A DNA stretch of 12,665 nucleotides. Origin: Pseudomonadota bacterium (lineage in GTDB: Bacteria > Pseudomonadota > Gammaproteobacteria > Xanthomonadales > Xanthomonadaceae). A model generated the notes under the pieces. It worked only from the letters and a program-made list of their open reading frames with translations, had not been told where the DNA came from and did not search any database. Positions 6,299 to 12,665 of this stretch are shown one piece after another. The first letter of the stretch is position 1. Every line of letters begins with the position of its first letter. The DNA lies in NCBI GenBank assembly GCA_023395465.1, contig JAEWZE010000200.1:1-12665 (forward strand). The letters run 5' to 3'. The position numbers and the translations under genes were made by a program.

Positions 6299-7594
6299 AT
6301 GACCCTGTACGCCCTCGGCATCAACCACCAGACCGCACCGGTCGCCCTGCGCGAACGCGTGGCCTTCGCCGACAGCGCGGTTCCGGCCGCGCTGGCCGAG
6401 CTGCGGGCGCTGCCGGGCGTGCGCGAGGTGGCGCTGCTGTCGACCTGCAACCGCACCGAGCTGTACGCATCGGCGGACGACGATGGCGTGCTGGCCGACT
6501 GGCTGGCCTCGCACCCGGATGCGGACGACGCCGGCGACGATCCCGGCCAGGCGCTGCATGCCTACCTGTACCGGCGCGCCGGCGACGAGGCCGCGCGCCA
6601 CCTGTTCCGCGTCGCCTGCGGCCTGGACTCGATGGTGCTGGGCGAACCGCAGATCCTGGGCCAGGTGAAGCAGGCCTGGTCGATGGCGCGCGATTCGGGG
6701 GTGCTGGGCGGGGAGCTCGACCGCCTGTTCCAGCACGCCTTCGTCACCGCCAAGCGCGCGCGCACCGAAACCCGCATCGGCTCGAGCCCGGTGTCGGTGG
6801 CCTCGCTGGCGGTGCGCCTGGCGCAGGAATCGTTCGCCCGGCCGGACGATTCGGTGGTGCTGCTGATCGGCGCCGGCGAAACTATCGAGCTGACCGCGCG
6901 CCACCTCGCCCAGGCGCGGGTGAAGCGCCTGCTGATCGCCAACCGCACCTGGCGCCACGCGCAGGAGCTGGCCGAGCGCCACGGCGCGGTCGCGCTGCCG
7001 CTGGACGAACTCGAGCGGCATCTGTTCCTGGCCGACGTGGTGTTCACGGCCACCGCCAGCCAGACGCCGATCCTGACCCGCACGCAGGTGGCGCAGGCGC
7101 TGGCGCTGCGCAAACGGCGGCCGATGCTGCTGATGGACCTGGCGGTGCCGCGTGACATCGAACCGGAAGTCGCCGGGCTCGACGATGCCTTCCTTTACAC
7201 CGTCGACGACCTCGATCGCGTGGTCGAGCAGAACCGCCGCAGCCGCGGCGACGCCGCTCAGCAGGCCGAGACCATCGTCGACCTGCAGGTGGGCCGCTAC
7301 GCCCAGGCGCTGGCACTGGGCGCGCGCAACGAGCCGCTCAAGCGCCTGCGCGCGCATGGCGACGCGGCACGCGCCGAACTGGTGGCGCGCGCGCGCCAGC
7401 AGCTCGCGACCGGCCAGGACCCAGCCACGGTCGTCGACCAGCTCGCCCACGCGCTGACCAACCGCCTGCTGCACGTACCAACCGCGGCGATGCGCGACGC
7501 CGCCGCGCGCGGCAACCTGGAACTGCTGCGCGCCTTCGACCCCCTGCTGCCACCTGCCACCCAGAACGACGATGCTGCCGACCCTGCGCCGTAA
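6299..7594 (+). CDS. hemA: Glutamyl-tRNA reductase
   Basis: Catalyses the NADPH-dependent reduction of glutamyl-tRNA(Glu) to glutamate-1-semialdehyde, the first committed step of C5-pathway tetrapyrrole (haem) synthesis. The 431-residue protein shows MTLYALGINHQTAPVALRE at the N-terminus, the active-site Cys50 in LLSTCNRTELY, and the GLDSMVLGEPQILGQVK block (108-124). The NADPH-binding GAGETIELTARHL is at 191-203, with DLAVPRDIEPEV at 280-291. A helical dimerisation domain runs from about 310 to 415. The frame is open upstream to 5720, but that part is antisense to the TPR gene. The ATG at 6299 gives the family start. It overlaps prfA by 23 bases, the classic hemA-prfA pairing of gammaproteobacteria, and suggests coupled expression. 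All key residues seem intact. Confidence 0.98.
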   Translation: MTLYALGINHQTAPVALRERVAFADSAVPAALAELRALPGVREVALLSTCNRTELYASADDDGVLADWLASHPDADDAGDDPGQALHAYLYRRAGDEAARHLFRVACGLDSMVLGEPQILGQVKQAWSMARDSGVLGGELDRLFQHAFVTAKRARTETRIGSSPVSVASLAVRLAQESFARPDDSVVLLIGAGETIELTARHLAQARVKRLLIANRTWRHAQELAERHGAVALPLDELERHLFLADVVFTATASQTPILTRTQVAQALALRKRRPMLLMDLAVPRDIEPEVAGLDDAFLYTVDDLDRVVEQNRRSRGDAAQQAETIVDLQVGRYAQALALGARNEPLKRLRAHGDAARAELVARARQQLATGQDPATVVDQLAHALTNRLLHVPTAAMRDAAARGNLELLRAFDPLLPPATQNDDAADPAP

Positions 7595-8657
7595 GCTGGA
7601 GGCGCTGGCCGAACGCCGCGACGAACTCGAACGCCTGCTCGCCGATCCCGCGATCGCCGGCGACCAGGCGCGTTTCCGCACGCTGTCGCGCGAGTTCTCG
7701 CAGCTCGAACCGCTGGCCGCCGCGCTGGCCGACGAGCGCCGCGCGCGCGACGACCTGGCCGCCGCCGAGGCGATGCGCGAGGACGCCGAACTGCGCGACC
7801 TGGCCGAAGAGGAGATCGCCGCGGCGCAGGCGCGCCTGGCCGAACTCGACGTCGCGTTGATGGCGCTGCTGGTGCCCCGCGATGCGCGCGACGACGGCGG
7901 CCTGTACCTGGAGATCCGCGCCGGCACCGGCGGCGACGAGGCCGCGATCTTCGCCGGCGACCTGCTGCGCATGTACGGCCGTTACGCCGAGCGGCAGGGC
8001 TGGCGGGTCGAGGTCGAGTCGGCCAGCCCGGGCGAACACGGCGGCTTCCGCGAGGTCATCGCCCGCGTCGACGGCCAGGGCGCATACGCCCGGCTCAAGT
8101 TCGAATCCGGCACCCACCGCGTGCAGCGCGTGCCGGAGACCGAGTCGCAGGGCCGCATCCACACCTCGGCCGCGACAGTGGCGATCATCCCCGTGGAAGA
8201 GGAAGGCGAGCCGGTGCAGATCAATCCGGCCGACCTGCGGGTCGACACGTTCCGCTCGTCCGGCGCCGGTGGCCAGCACGTCAACAAGACCGACTCGGCG
8301 ATCCGCATCACCCACCTGCCCAGCGGCATCGTGGTCGAATCGCAGACCGAGCGCAGCCAGCACGCCAACCGCGACAAGGCGATGAAGCGCCTGCGCGCCA
8401 CCCTTGCCGAGGCCGAGGCCGAGCGCCGCGCGGCCGCGACCGCCGCGACGCGCAAGCTGCAGGTCGGCAGCGGCGACCGCAGCCAGCGCATCCGCACCTA
8501 CAACTACCCGCAGGGCCGGATCACCGACCACCGCGTCGAGGGACTGACCCTGTACGACCTGCCCAACGTGCTCGAGGGCGACCTCGACGCCCTGGTCGAC
8601 CGGCTCTCCCACGAACACCAGGCCGACGAACTGTCGCGGCTGACCCAGGGACACTGA
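7572..8657 (+). CDS. prfA: Peptide chain release factor 1
   Basis: Recognises UAA and UAG stop codons and triggers release of the finished peptide from the ribosome. The 361-residue protein has the N-terminal coiled domain (KLEALAERRDELERLLADP), the AGTGGDEAAIFAGDLLRMY block (117-135), the codon-reading tripeptide P-E-T at 188-190 in RVPETESQGRIHTSA, and the catalytic GGQ at 233-235 in SSGAGGQHVNKTDSA. The PxT tripeptide marks RF1 rather than RF2. It starts within the hemA 3' end, 23 bases before the hemA stop, so it depends on hemA transcription and probably on its translation. The methyltransferase gene prmC, which follows prfA in E. coli and modifies the GGQ glutamine, is not here. A GNAT gene comes next instead. 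Confidence 0.98.
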   Translation: MLPTLRRKLEALAERRDELERLLADPAIAGDQARFRTLSREFSQLEPLAAALADERRARDDLAAAEAMREDAELRDLAEEEIAAAQARLAELDVALMALLVPRDARDDGGLYLEIRAGTGGDEAAIFAGDLLRMYGRYAERQGWRVEVESASPGEHGGFREVIARVDGQGAYARLKFESGTHRVQRVPETESQGRIHTSAATVAIIPVEEEGEPVQINPADLRVDTFRSSGAGGQHVNKTDSAIRITHLPSGIVVESQTERSQHANRDKAMKRLRATLAEAEAERRAAATAATRKLQVGSGDRSQRIRTYNYPQGRITDHRVEGLTLYDLPNVLEGDLDALVDRLSHEHQADELSRLTQGH

Positions 8658-8660
8658 CCC

Positions 8661-9107
8661 ATGAGCACCACCATCGCCCACGCCCAGCCCGCCGACCTCG
8701 ACGCGCTCGCGGCGCTGTTCGACGCCTATCGTCAGTTCTACGGCCAGCCGTCCGACCTCGCCGCCGCGCGCGACTGGCTGCGCAACCGCCTGCGCTTCGG
8801 CGAATCTCGGGTGCTGCTGGCGCGCCGGAACCGCGACGCGGTCGGCTTCGCGCAGCTGTATCCGATGTTCTCGTCGGTCCGCATGGCCCGCACCTGGATC
8901 CTCAACGACCTGTTCGTCCTGCCCGCCACGCGCCGGCAGGGGATCGCGCGCAGCCTGCTGGACGCGGCGGCCGACTTCGCCCGCCAGGACGGGGCCGCGG
9001 CGATCCAGCTGGAAACCACGCAGGACAACGCCGCGGCGCGCGCCACCTATCGCGCCGCCGGCTGGCACGAGGATGCGACGCAGTGGTATTCGCTGTCTCT
9101 GGCCTGA
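8661..9107 (+). CDS. GNAT family N-acetyltransferase
   Basis: A 148-residue single-domain GNAT protein, expected to move an acetyl group from acetyl-CoA to an amine. The fold is visible: an N-terminal strand and helix (IAHAQPADLDALAALFDAYRQ), central strands (VLLARRNRDAVGFAQLYP, then WILNDLFVLPATR), and the acetyl-CoA pyrophosphate loop RRQGIA at 91-96. The C-terminal part has IQLETTQDNAAARATYRAAGW, normal for motif B. The substrate cannot be told; relatives act on small molecules, antibiotics or protein N-termini. The ATG is three bases after the prfA stop, so it belongs to the hemA-prfA transcription unit. A role tied to translation termination is only a guess from position. Confidence 0.93.
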   Translation: MSTTIAHAQPADLDALAALFDAYRQFYGQPSDLAAARDWLRNRLRFGESRVLLARRNRDAVGFAQLYPMFSSVRMARTWILNDLFVLPATRRQGIARSLLDAAADFARQDGAAAIQLETTQDNAAARATYRAAGWHEDATQWYSLSLA

Positions 9108-9132
9108 GCGGCCGCATGCGGTCCGCGGCGCG

Positions 9133-10872
9133 ATGACCGGCGCCGGCGGAGCGTCGCCGCCCGGACGCGATCCCCGCAGCCAGGCGCGCGAGGCGGTGCG
9201 GCGCGAGCCGCACAACGCCTTCGCGTGGATCCTGCTGGCCGATGCCGAGGTCGAGGCCGGCGCCGCGCAAGCCTGCATCGACGCGGCGCAGCGCGCGCTG
9301 CAGCTGGCGCCTGGCCACCCGGAGGCGCTGGCGCGGCTGGGGCGCGCGCAGTGGATGCTCGGCCGATTGCACGAGGCCGTCGCCAGCCTGCGCGCGGCCG
9401 CGCGCAACGCGCCCGCGCACCCGGGCATCGCGGTGTGGCTGGCGCACGTGCTCGAGGACTCGGGCGACGCCGAAGGCGCCAACGCGACCTATGCGCAGGC
9501 CTGGGCCCTGGCCCCGGAATCGCCCGAGATCGCCGCCTACCTGCTCGCTTGGCGGCGGCGGCTGTGCGACTGGCGCGGGCTCGAGGCGCTGTCGGCGCAG
9601 GTCCGCTCGGCGGTGGCCGCCGGACGCGCGGCGGTCGAACCCTTCGCCTTCCTCAGCGAGGATGCCAGCGCGGCGGAACAGCTGCGCTGCGCGCGCCTGC
9701 GCGCCGGCCCGATCGCCGCGGCAGTGCGGCCGCTGCCGCCCGCGCCGCCGCGCGTCGCCGGCCCGCTGCGGCTGGGTTTCCTGTCCAACGGCTTCGGCGC
9801 GCATCCCACCGGCCTGTTGACCGTCGCCTTCCTCGAAGCCCTGCGCGCCGAACCCGGCGTCGAATCGCACCTGTTCGCGCTGGCGCGCGACGACGGCAGC
9901 GCGATCGCGCAGCGACTGCGCGCGGCGACGCACTGGCACGACCTGGCGACCCTGCGCCATGTGGACGCGGCGACGCGCATCCGCGCCGCCGGCATCGACG
10001 TGCTGTTCGACCTGCGTGGCTGGGGCGGCGGCGGCCGTCCCGAGATCCTCGCCCTGCGGCCGGCCAGGGTGCAGGTCGGCTGGCTGGCCTATCCCGGCAC
10101 CAGCGGCGCGCCGTGGATCGACCACGTCATCGCCGACCGGTTCGTATTGCCCGAGGCGCTGGTCCCCCACTTCTCCGAACGCGTGGCCTGGCTGCCGCGC
10201 TGCTTCCAGCCGTCCGATACCAGCCGCGCGCTGCCGCCGCCACCGGCGCGCCAGGCCTGCGGGTTACCCGACGCGGCGGTGGTGCTGTGCTGCTTCAACA
10301 ACAGCTACAAGCTCAATCCCGCCAGCTTCGCGCGGTTGTTGGCGGTGCTGTGCGGCGCGCCCGGCAGCGTGCTGTGGCTGCTGTCCGGGCCCGGCCAGGC
10401 GGACCAGCGCCTGCGCGACGCGGCCCGCGCGCAGGGCGTGGATCCCGACCGGCTGGTGTTCATGCCCAAGCAGCCGCACGAGGCCTACCTCGCGCGCCTG
10501 CAGCTGGCCGATCTGTTCCTCGACACCAATCCCTACAACGCCCATACCACCGCCTCCGACGCGGTGTGGGCCGGGTGCCCGGTGCTGACCCGGCCCGGCG
10601 GCACCTTCGCCGCGCGCGTGGCCGGCAGCCTCAACCACCACCTCGGCCTGGACGCGATGAACGTCGACAGCGACGACGCTTTCGTCGCGACCGCCATCCG
10701 CCTGGCCCGCGACGCCGACGAGCGGACCGCGCTGCGCGCCCGCCTGGCGCAGGCGCGGCGCGACTCGGGCCTGTTCGACATGGCCGGCTTCGCCCGCGAC
10801 TTCGCGGGGCTGGCGCGACGCCTCGCCGCGACGTCGACGCCGGCTGATCCAGCCGCCGCCGGCATGCGGTAG
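9133..10872 (+). CDS. TPR-containing GT41 glycosyltransferase (O-GlcNAc transferase/SPINDLY homologue)
   Basis: A cytoplasmic protein of 579 residues (no signal peptide) combining TPR repeats with a GT41 (Glyco_transf_41) glycosyltransferase domain. Three 34-residue TPRs occupy about 31-64, 65-98 and 99-132. The catalytic region has GFLSNGFGAHPTGLL (215-229) with His224, the counterpart of the conserved His in human OGT, then CCFNNSYKLNP (386-396) with Lys393 aligned to the UDP-contacting Lys. The UDP site follows as DTNPYNAHTTASDAVWAGCP (464-483). It matches the architecture and size of the structurally solved Xanthomonas campestris OGT homologue, which I take as its closest known relative. 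UDP-GlcNAc or another UDP/GDP sugar could be the donor, and the acceptor is unknown. I start at the ATG at 9133. An in-frame ATG at 9073 would overlap the GNAT gene and add unlikely sequence. Confidence 0.93.
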   Translation: MTGAGGASPPGRDPRSQAREAVRREPHNAFAWILLADAEVEAGAAQACIDAAQRALQLAPGHPEALARLGRAQWMLGRLHEAVASLRAAARNAPAHPGIAVWLAHVLEDSGDAEGANATYAQAWALAPESPEIAAYLLAWRRRLCDWRGLEALSAQVRSAVAAGRAAVEPFAFLSEDASAAEQLRCARLRAGPIAAAVRPLPPAPPRVAGPLRLGFLSNGFGAHPTGLLTVAFLEALRAEPGVESHLFALARDDGSAIAQRLRAATHWHDLATLRHVDAATRIRAAGIDVLFDLRGWGGGGRPEILALRPARVQVGWLAYPGTSGAPWIDHVIADRFVLPEALVPHFSERVAWLPRCFQPSDTSRALPPPPARQACGLPDAAVVLCCFNNSYKLNPASFARLLAVLCGAPGSVLWLLSGPGQADQRLRDAARAQGVDPDRLVFMPKQPHEAYLARLQLADLFLDTNPYNAHTTASDAVWAGCPVLTRPGGTFAARVAGSLNHHLGLDAMNVDSDDAFVATAIRLARDADERTALRARLAQARRDSGLFDMAGFARDFAGLARRLAATSTPADPAAAGMR

Positions 10873-10881
10873 GCTGCGGTC

Positions 10882-11406
10882 ATGACCGCCAAGAACGACA
10901 GGATCCCGCTCGCGCTGTGCGTGCTGACGGTGTCCGATTCACGCACGCTGGCCGAAGACGGCTCCGGCGACTACCTCTCCACCTCGCTGCAGGCCGAAGG
11001 CCATCGCCTGGTCGAACGCGCGCTGCTGCCCGACGACCGCTACGCGATGCGCGCACTGGTGTCGAAGTGGATCGCCGATCCGGCCGTGGACGGCATCCTG
11101 GTCACCGGCGGCACCGGCTTCACCGGGCGCGATTCCACCCCCGAGGCGCTGCTGCCGCTGCTGGACAAGCAGATGCCCGGCTTCGGCGAACTGTTCCGCG
11201 CCATCTCGTTCGAGGAGATCGGCACGTCTTCGCTGCAGTCGCGTGCCTTCGCCGGCCTGGCCAATGCGACCTTCCTGTTCGCCCTGCCCGGCTCCACCTC
11301 GGCCTGCCGCACCGCATGGGAGCGGATCATCCGCGCGCAGCTCGACGCGCGTACCGGCCCCTGCAACCTGGCCGCGCTCCGCCCGCGGCTCTCGGAGCCG
11401 GCTTGA
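10882..11406 (+). CDS. moaB: MoaB family molybdenum cofactor protein
   Basis: A 174-residue protein of the MoaB/MogA family, which binds molybdopterin. MogA-type members adenylylate molybdopterin before metal insertion, while the role of E. coli MoaB itself is less clear. Family marks are LCVLTVSDSRTLAEDGSGD (12-30), the loop LVTGGTGFTGRDSTPEAL (73-90) with the conserved TGGTG and Asp84, EEIGTSSLQSRA (111-122) and LPGSTSACRTAWERII (135-150). The length is typical of MoaB. It starts ten bases after the GT41 gene, so it is probably co-transcribed. No other cofactor gene lies in the window, so the genomic setting does not separate MoaB from MogA. The assignment as MoaB rests on sequence character. 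Confidence 0.92.
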   Translation: MTAKNDRIPLALCVLTVSDSRTLAEDGSGDYLSTSLQAEGHRLVERALLPDDRYAMRALVSKWIADPAVDGILVTGGTGFTGRDSTPEALLPLLDKQMPGFGELFRAISFEEIGTSSLQSRAFAGLANATFLFALPGSTSACRTAWERIIRAQLDARTGPCNLAALRPRLSEPA

Positions 11407-11533
11407 GTCCGGGCGTGCACGGCCGTTCGCGTTGCAATCGCGCGAACGCAGGCCGGACCGGTCGCGCCGCGCCCGGCATGCCCTTGGGCGGGCACCTGGC
11501 GGCGACCAGGCGCGGCATCGCGGGAGGCCGCAC
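11407..11533 (+). other. Intergenic gap between moaB and ppk2 with hairpin potential
   Basis: This 127-base stretch has no gene that I can support. It contains a 7-bp inverted repeat GTTCGCG / CGCGAAC (11425-11431 with 11441-11447, 9-base loop), framed by further pairable gtccgg/ccggac segments at 11407-11412 and 11453-11458. A cctgg/ccagg hairpin lies nearer ppk2. No T-run follows the stems, so a classical terminator is unlikely. It is the largest gap between plus-strand genes here, so a separate promoter for ppk2 is possible, but no clear -35/-10 pair is visible. Confidence 0.4.
11522..11527 (+). promoter_or_regulatory. Ribosome binding site deciding the ppk2 GTG start
   Basis: GGGAGG, six bases ahead of the GTG at 11534. 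It is one of the best Shine-Dalgarno matches in the window and outweighs the upstream ATG at 11243, which lies inside moaB. Confidence 0.75.
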
Positions 11534-12310
11534 GTGAGCGCGCTCAAGCGCGAGCCCTACCGGGCCGCACTCAGGCCGATGCAGCTCGAACTGGTGGCGA
11601 TGGCGCGTTGGCTGCGCCATACCGGCCGACGCCTGGTGGTGGTGTTCGAGGGCCGAGATGCCGCCGGCAAGGGTGGCGCCATCGGTGCCGTGGCAGAACG
11701 CATCAACCCGCGCCAGTGCCGCGTGGTCGCGCTGCCCAGGCCCACCGAACGCGAATCCACCCAGTGGTATTTCCAGCGCTACGCGGCGCACCTGCCGGCG
11801 GCCGGGGAGATCGCGCTGTTCGACCGCAGCTGGTACAACCGCGCCGGCGTCGAGAAGGTGATGGGATACGCCGACCCGGCGCAGGTGGCGGCGTTCCTGG
11901 AGCAGGCGCCGGTGTTCGAGCAGCAGCTGGTCGACGACGGCGTGCTGCTGTTCAAGTACTGGCTGTGCTGCGACCAGGCGCGCCAGGAGGAGCGGTTCCG
12001 CGAACGCCTGTGCGATCCGCTCAAGCGCTGGAAGCTCTCGCCGGTCGACCTCGAGGCCCGCTCGCGCTACGCCGAGTACACGCAGGCCCGCGAGGACATG
12101 CTCGCCGCCACCCACACCGCGCACGCGCCCTGGACCCTGGTCGACTTCAACGACCAGCGTCGCGGCCGGCTGACGCTCATCCGCGACCTGCTCGACCGGC
12201 TTCCGGACACCTGCGTGCCACCGCCCGACATCGAGCTGCCGCCGCTGCAGGGAGCGCCGCAACCCGAGCGCTACGGCGTGCTGCAGCCGCTGCCGCCGTT
12301 CGAGGCCTGA
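11534..12310 (+). CDS. ppk2: Polyphosphate kinase 2 family protein
   Basis: PPK2 enzymes transfer phosphate between polyphosphate and nucleoside di- or monophosphates, usually favouring polyphosphate-driven GTP/ATP formation. The 258-residue protein has a P-loop kinase core: Walker A FEGRDAAGKGG (38-48), Walker B-type LFDRSWYNRAGVE (95-107), and the lid segment DPLKRWKLSP (161-170). LPRPTERESTQWYFQRY (68-84) is also typical. One domain and this length fit class I or the short single-domain forms. The class, and so the preferred nucleotide, cannot be fixed by eye. The start is a GTG preceded by GGGAGG. The longer open frame reaching back to 11243 overlaps moaB and is not used. A proline-rich tail ends the protein five bases before the next gene. 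A canonical ppk1 is not in the window. Confidence 0.93.
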   Translation: MSALKREPYRAALRPMQLELVAMARWLRHTGRRLVVVFEGRDAAGKGGAIGAVAERINPRQCRVVALPRPTERESTQWYFQRYAAHLPAAGEIALFDRSWYNRAGVEKVMGYADPAQVAAFLEQAPVFEQQLVDDGVLLFKYWLCCDQARQEERFRERLCDPLKRWKLSPVDLEARSRYAEYTQAREDMLAATHTAHAPWTLVDFNDQRRGRLTLIRDLLDRLPDTCVPPPDIELPPLQGAPQPERYGVLQPLPPFEA

Positions 12311-12315
12311 AGCCG

Positions 12316-12665
12316 GTGCGCCTGGCGCTGCTCCTGCTGGCATGGACGCTCGCGACGCCGGCCCGTGCGCAGGATCCGCCCGCCGATGCCGGCGCCAACG
12401 CCACGTCCGCGCAGCCGCAGGCCACGGAGCTGGCGCCCGTGCGGGTGATCGGCAGGCGGCCGCCCGACCCGTTCGGATTCCGCAACCCGGTCGAGACCGA
12501 CACCACCGTGTTCGATCGCGCCTGGGACGAACCGCCAAGCGCCGAGGAGATCGGGATGCGCGGCGGGATCGTGCAGATCGGGATCAACAAGGGCCTGGAG
12601 CTGGCCGCCAAGGGCATCCGCAAGCTGCCCGGCTGGCAGAACCAGGTGATCGGCGCCCGCGCGCG
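12316..12665 (+). CDS. Exported protein of unknown function (3' end beyond window)
   Basis: An open frame from a GTG at 12316 to the right edge (116 codons seen, no stop). It begins with a short signal peptide (RLALLLLAWTLATPARA, likely cut after Ala18), then an Ala/Gln/Pro-rich linker to about residue 40. A denser block follows with VRVIGRRPPDPFGFRNPVE (42-60), TTVFDRAWDEPPS (63-75) and EEIGMRGGIVQIGINKGLEL (77-96). No cysteine is present, so it is not a lipoprotein. I do not recognise a family with an assigned function; similar small exported proteins are, I believe, annotated as hypothetical in xanthomonads. It begins five bases after ppk2 with a GAGG ten bases upstream of the start, so it is probably co-translated with ppk2. 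A periplasmic role is inferred. Confidence 0.8.
   Translation, partial: MRLALLLLAWTLATPARAQDPPADAGANATSAQPQATELAPVRVIGRRPPDPFGFRNPVETDTTVFDRAWDEPPSAEEIGMRGGIVQIGINKGLELAAKGIRKLPGWQNQVIGARA

Noticed and set aside
8133..8141. RF1 codon-reading tripeptide is P-E-T rather than the E. coli P-A-T
   Set aside because: The middle residue of the RF1 PxT motif varies naturally, so this is not evidence of altered stop-codon use.
9108..9121. Overlapping palindromes GCGGCCGC and CCGCATGCGG between the GNAT and GT41 genes
   Set aside because: Short GC palindromes are frequent at this base composition, and nothing marks them as an operator or terminator.
7338..9482. A 714-codon open frame on the minus strand across hemA, prfA and the GNAT gene
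   Set aside because: Long antisense frames are expected in very GC-rich DNA with strong third-position bias. The plus strand here encodes clearly recognised conserved proteins, and the antisense translation shows no family motif.

Overview
The window is a high-GC, densely packed stretch of bacterial chromosome. Several things point to a gammaproteobacterium of the Xanthomonadaceae/Lysobacteraceae group (Lysobacter, Luteimonas or Xanthomonas relatives): the divergent TPR-lolB-ispE-tRNA-Gln-prs-rplY-pth and hemA-prfA arrangement, the TPR plus GT41 glycosyltransferase typical of xanthomonads, and GGGATT-type heptad hairpins between genes. This assignment rests on gene order and family recognition, not on a database search. 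No gap without a gene exceeds 300 bases, and I see no phage, insertion sequence, CRISPR or other mobile element.

Left half (about 1-6201, minus strand, so transcribed right to left): a secreted TPR protein overlaps lolB by 4 bases. lolB encodes the outer-membrane lipoprotein-insertion factor, here with an unusual C-terminal extension of about 120 residues. ispE (isoprenoid precursor kinase) follows 4 bases later, then tRNA-Gln(UUG), prs (PRPP synthetase), rplY (long, CTC-type ribosomal protein L25) and pth (peptidyl-tRNA hydrolase, running off the left edge). tRNA-Gln sits between two hairpins built from related GGGATT-like repeats, and one of them supplies the last codons and stop of ispE.

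Right half (6299-12665, plus strand): hemA (glutamyl-tRNA reductase) starts from a 97-base divergent intergenic region and overlaps prfA (release factor 1) by 23 bases. Then come a GNAT acetyltransferase, a TPR/GT41 protein-O-GlcNAc-transferase homologue, a MoaB family protein, a polyphosphate kinase 2 with a GTG start, and the start of a small exported protein of unknown function that runs off the right edge.

Housekeeping themes dominate: tRNA use (HemA consumes Glu-tRNA, Pth recycles peptidyl-tRNA), translation (RF1, L25), nucleotide supply (Prs, PPK2) and envelope biogenesis (LolB, TPR protein). The parts most worth a second look are the LolB C-terminal extension, the repeat hairpins framing tRNA-Gln, the T-arm mismatch in that tRNA, the bacterial OGT-like enzyme, and the exported protein after ppk2. 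I found no convincing new multi-gene system.
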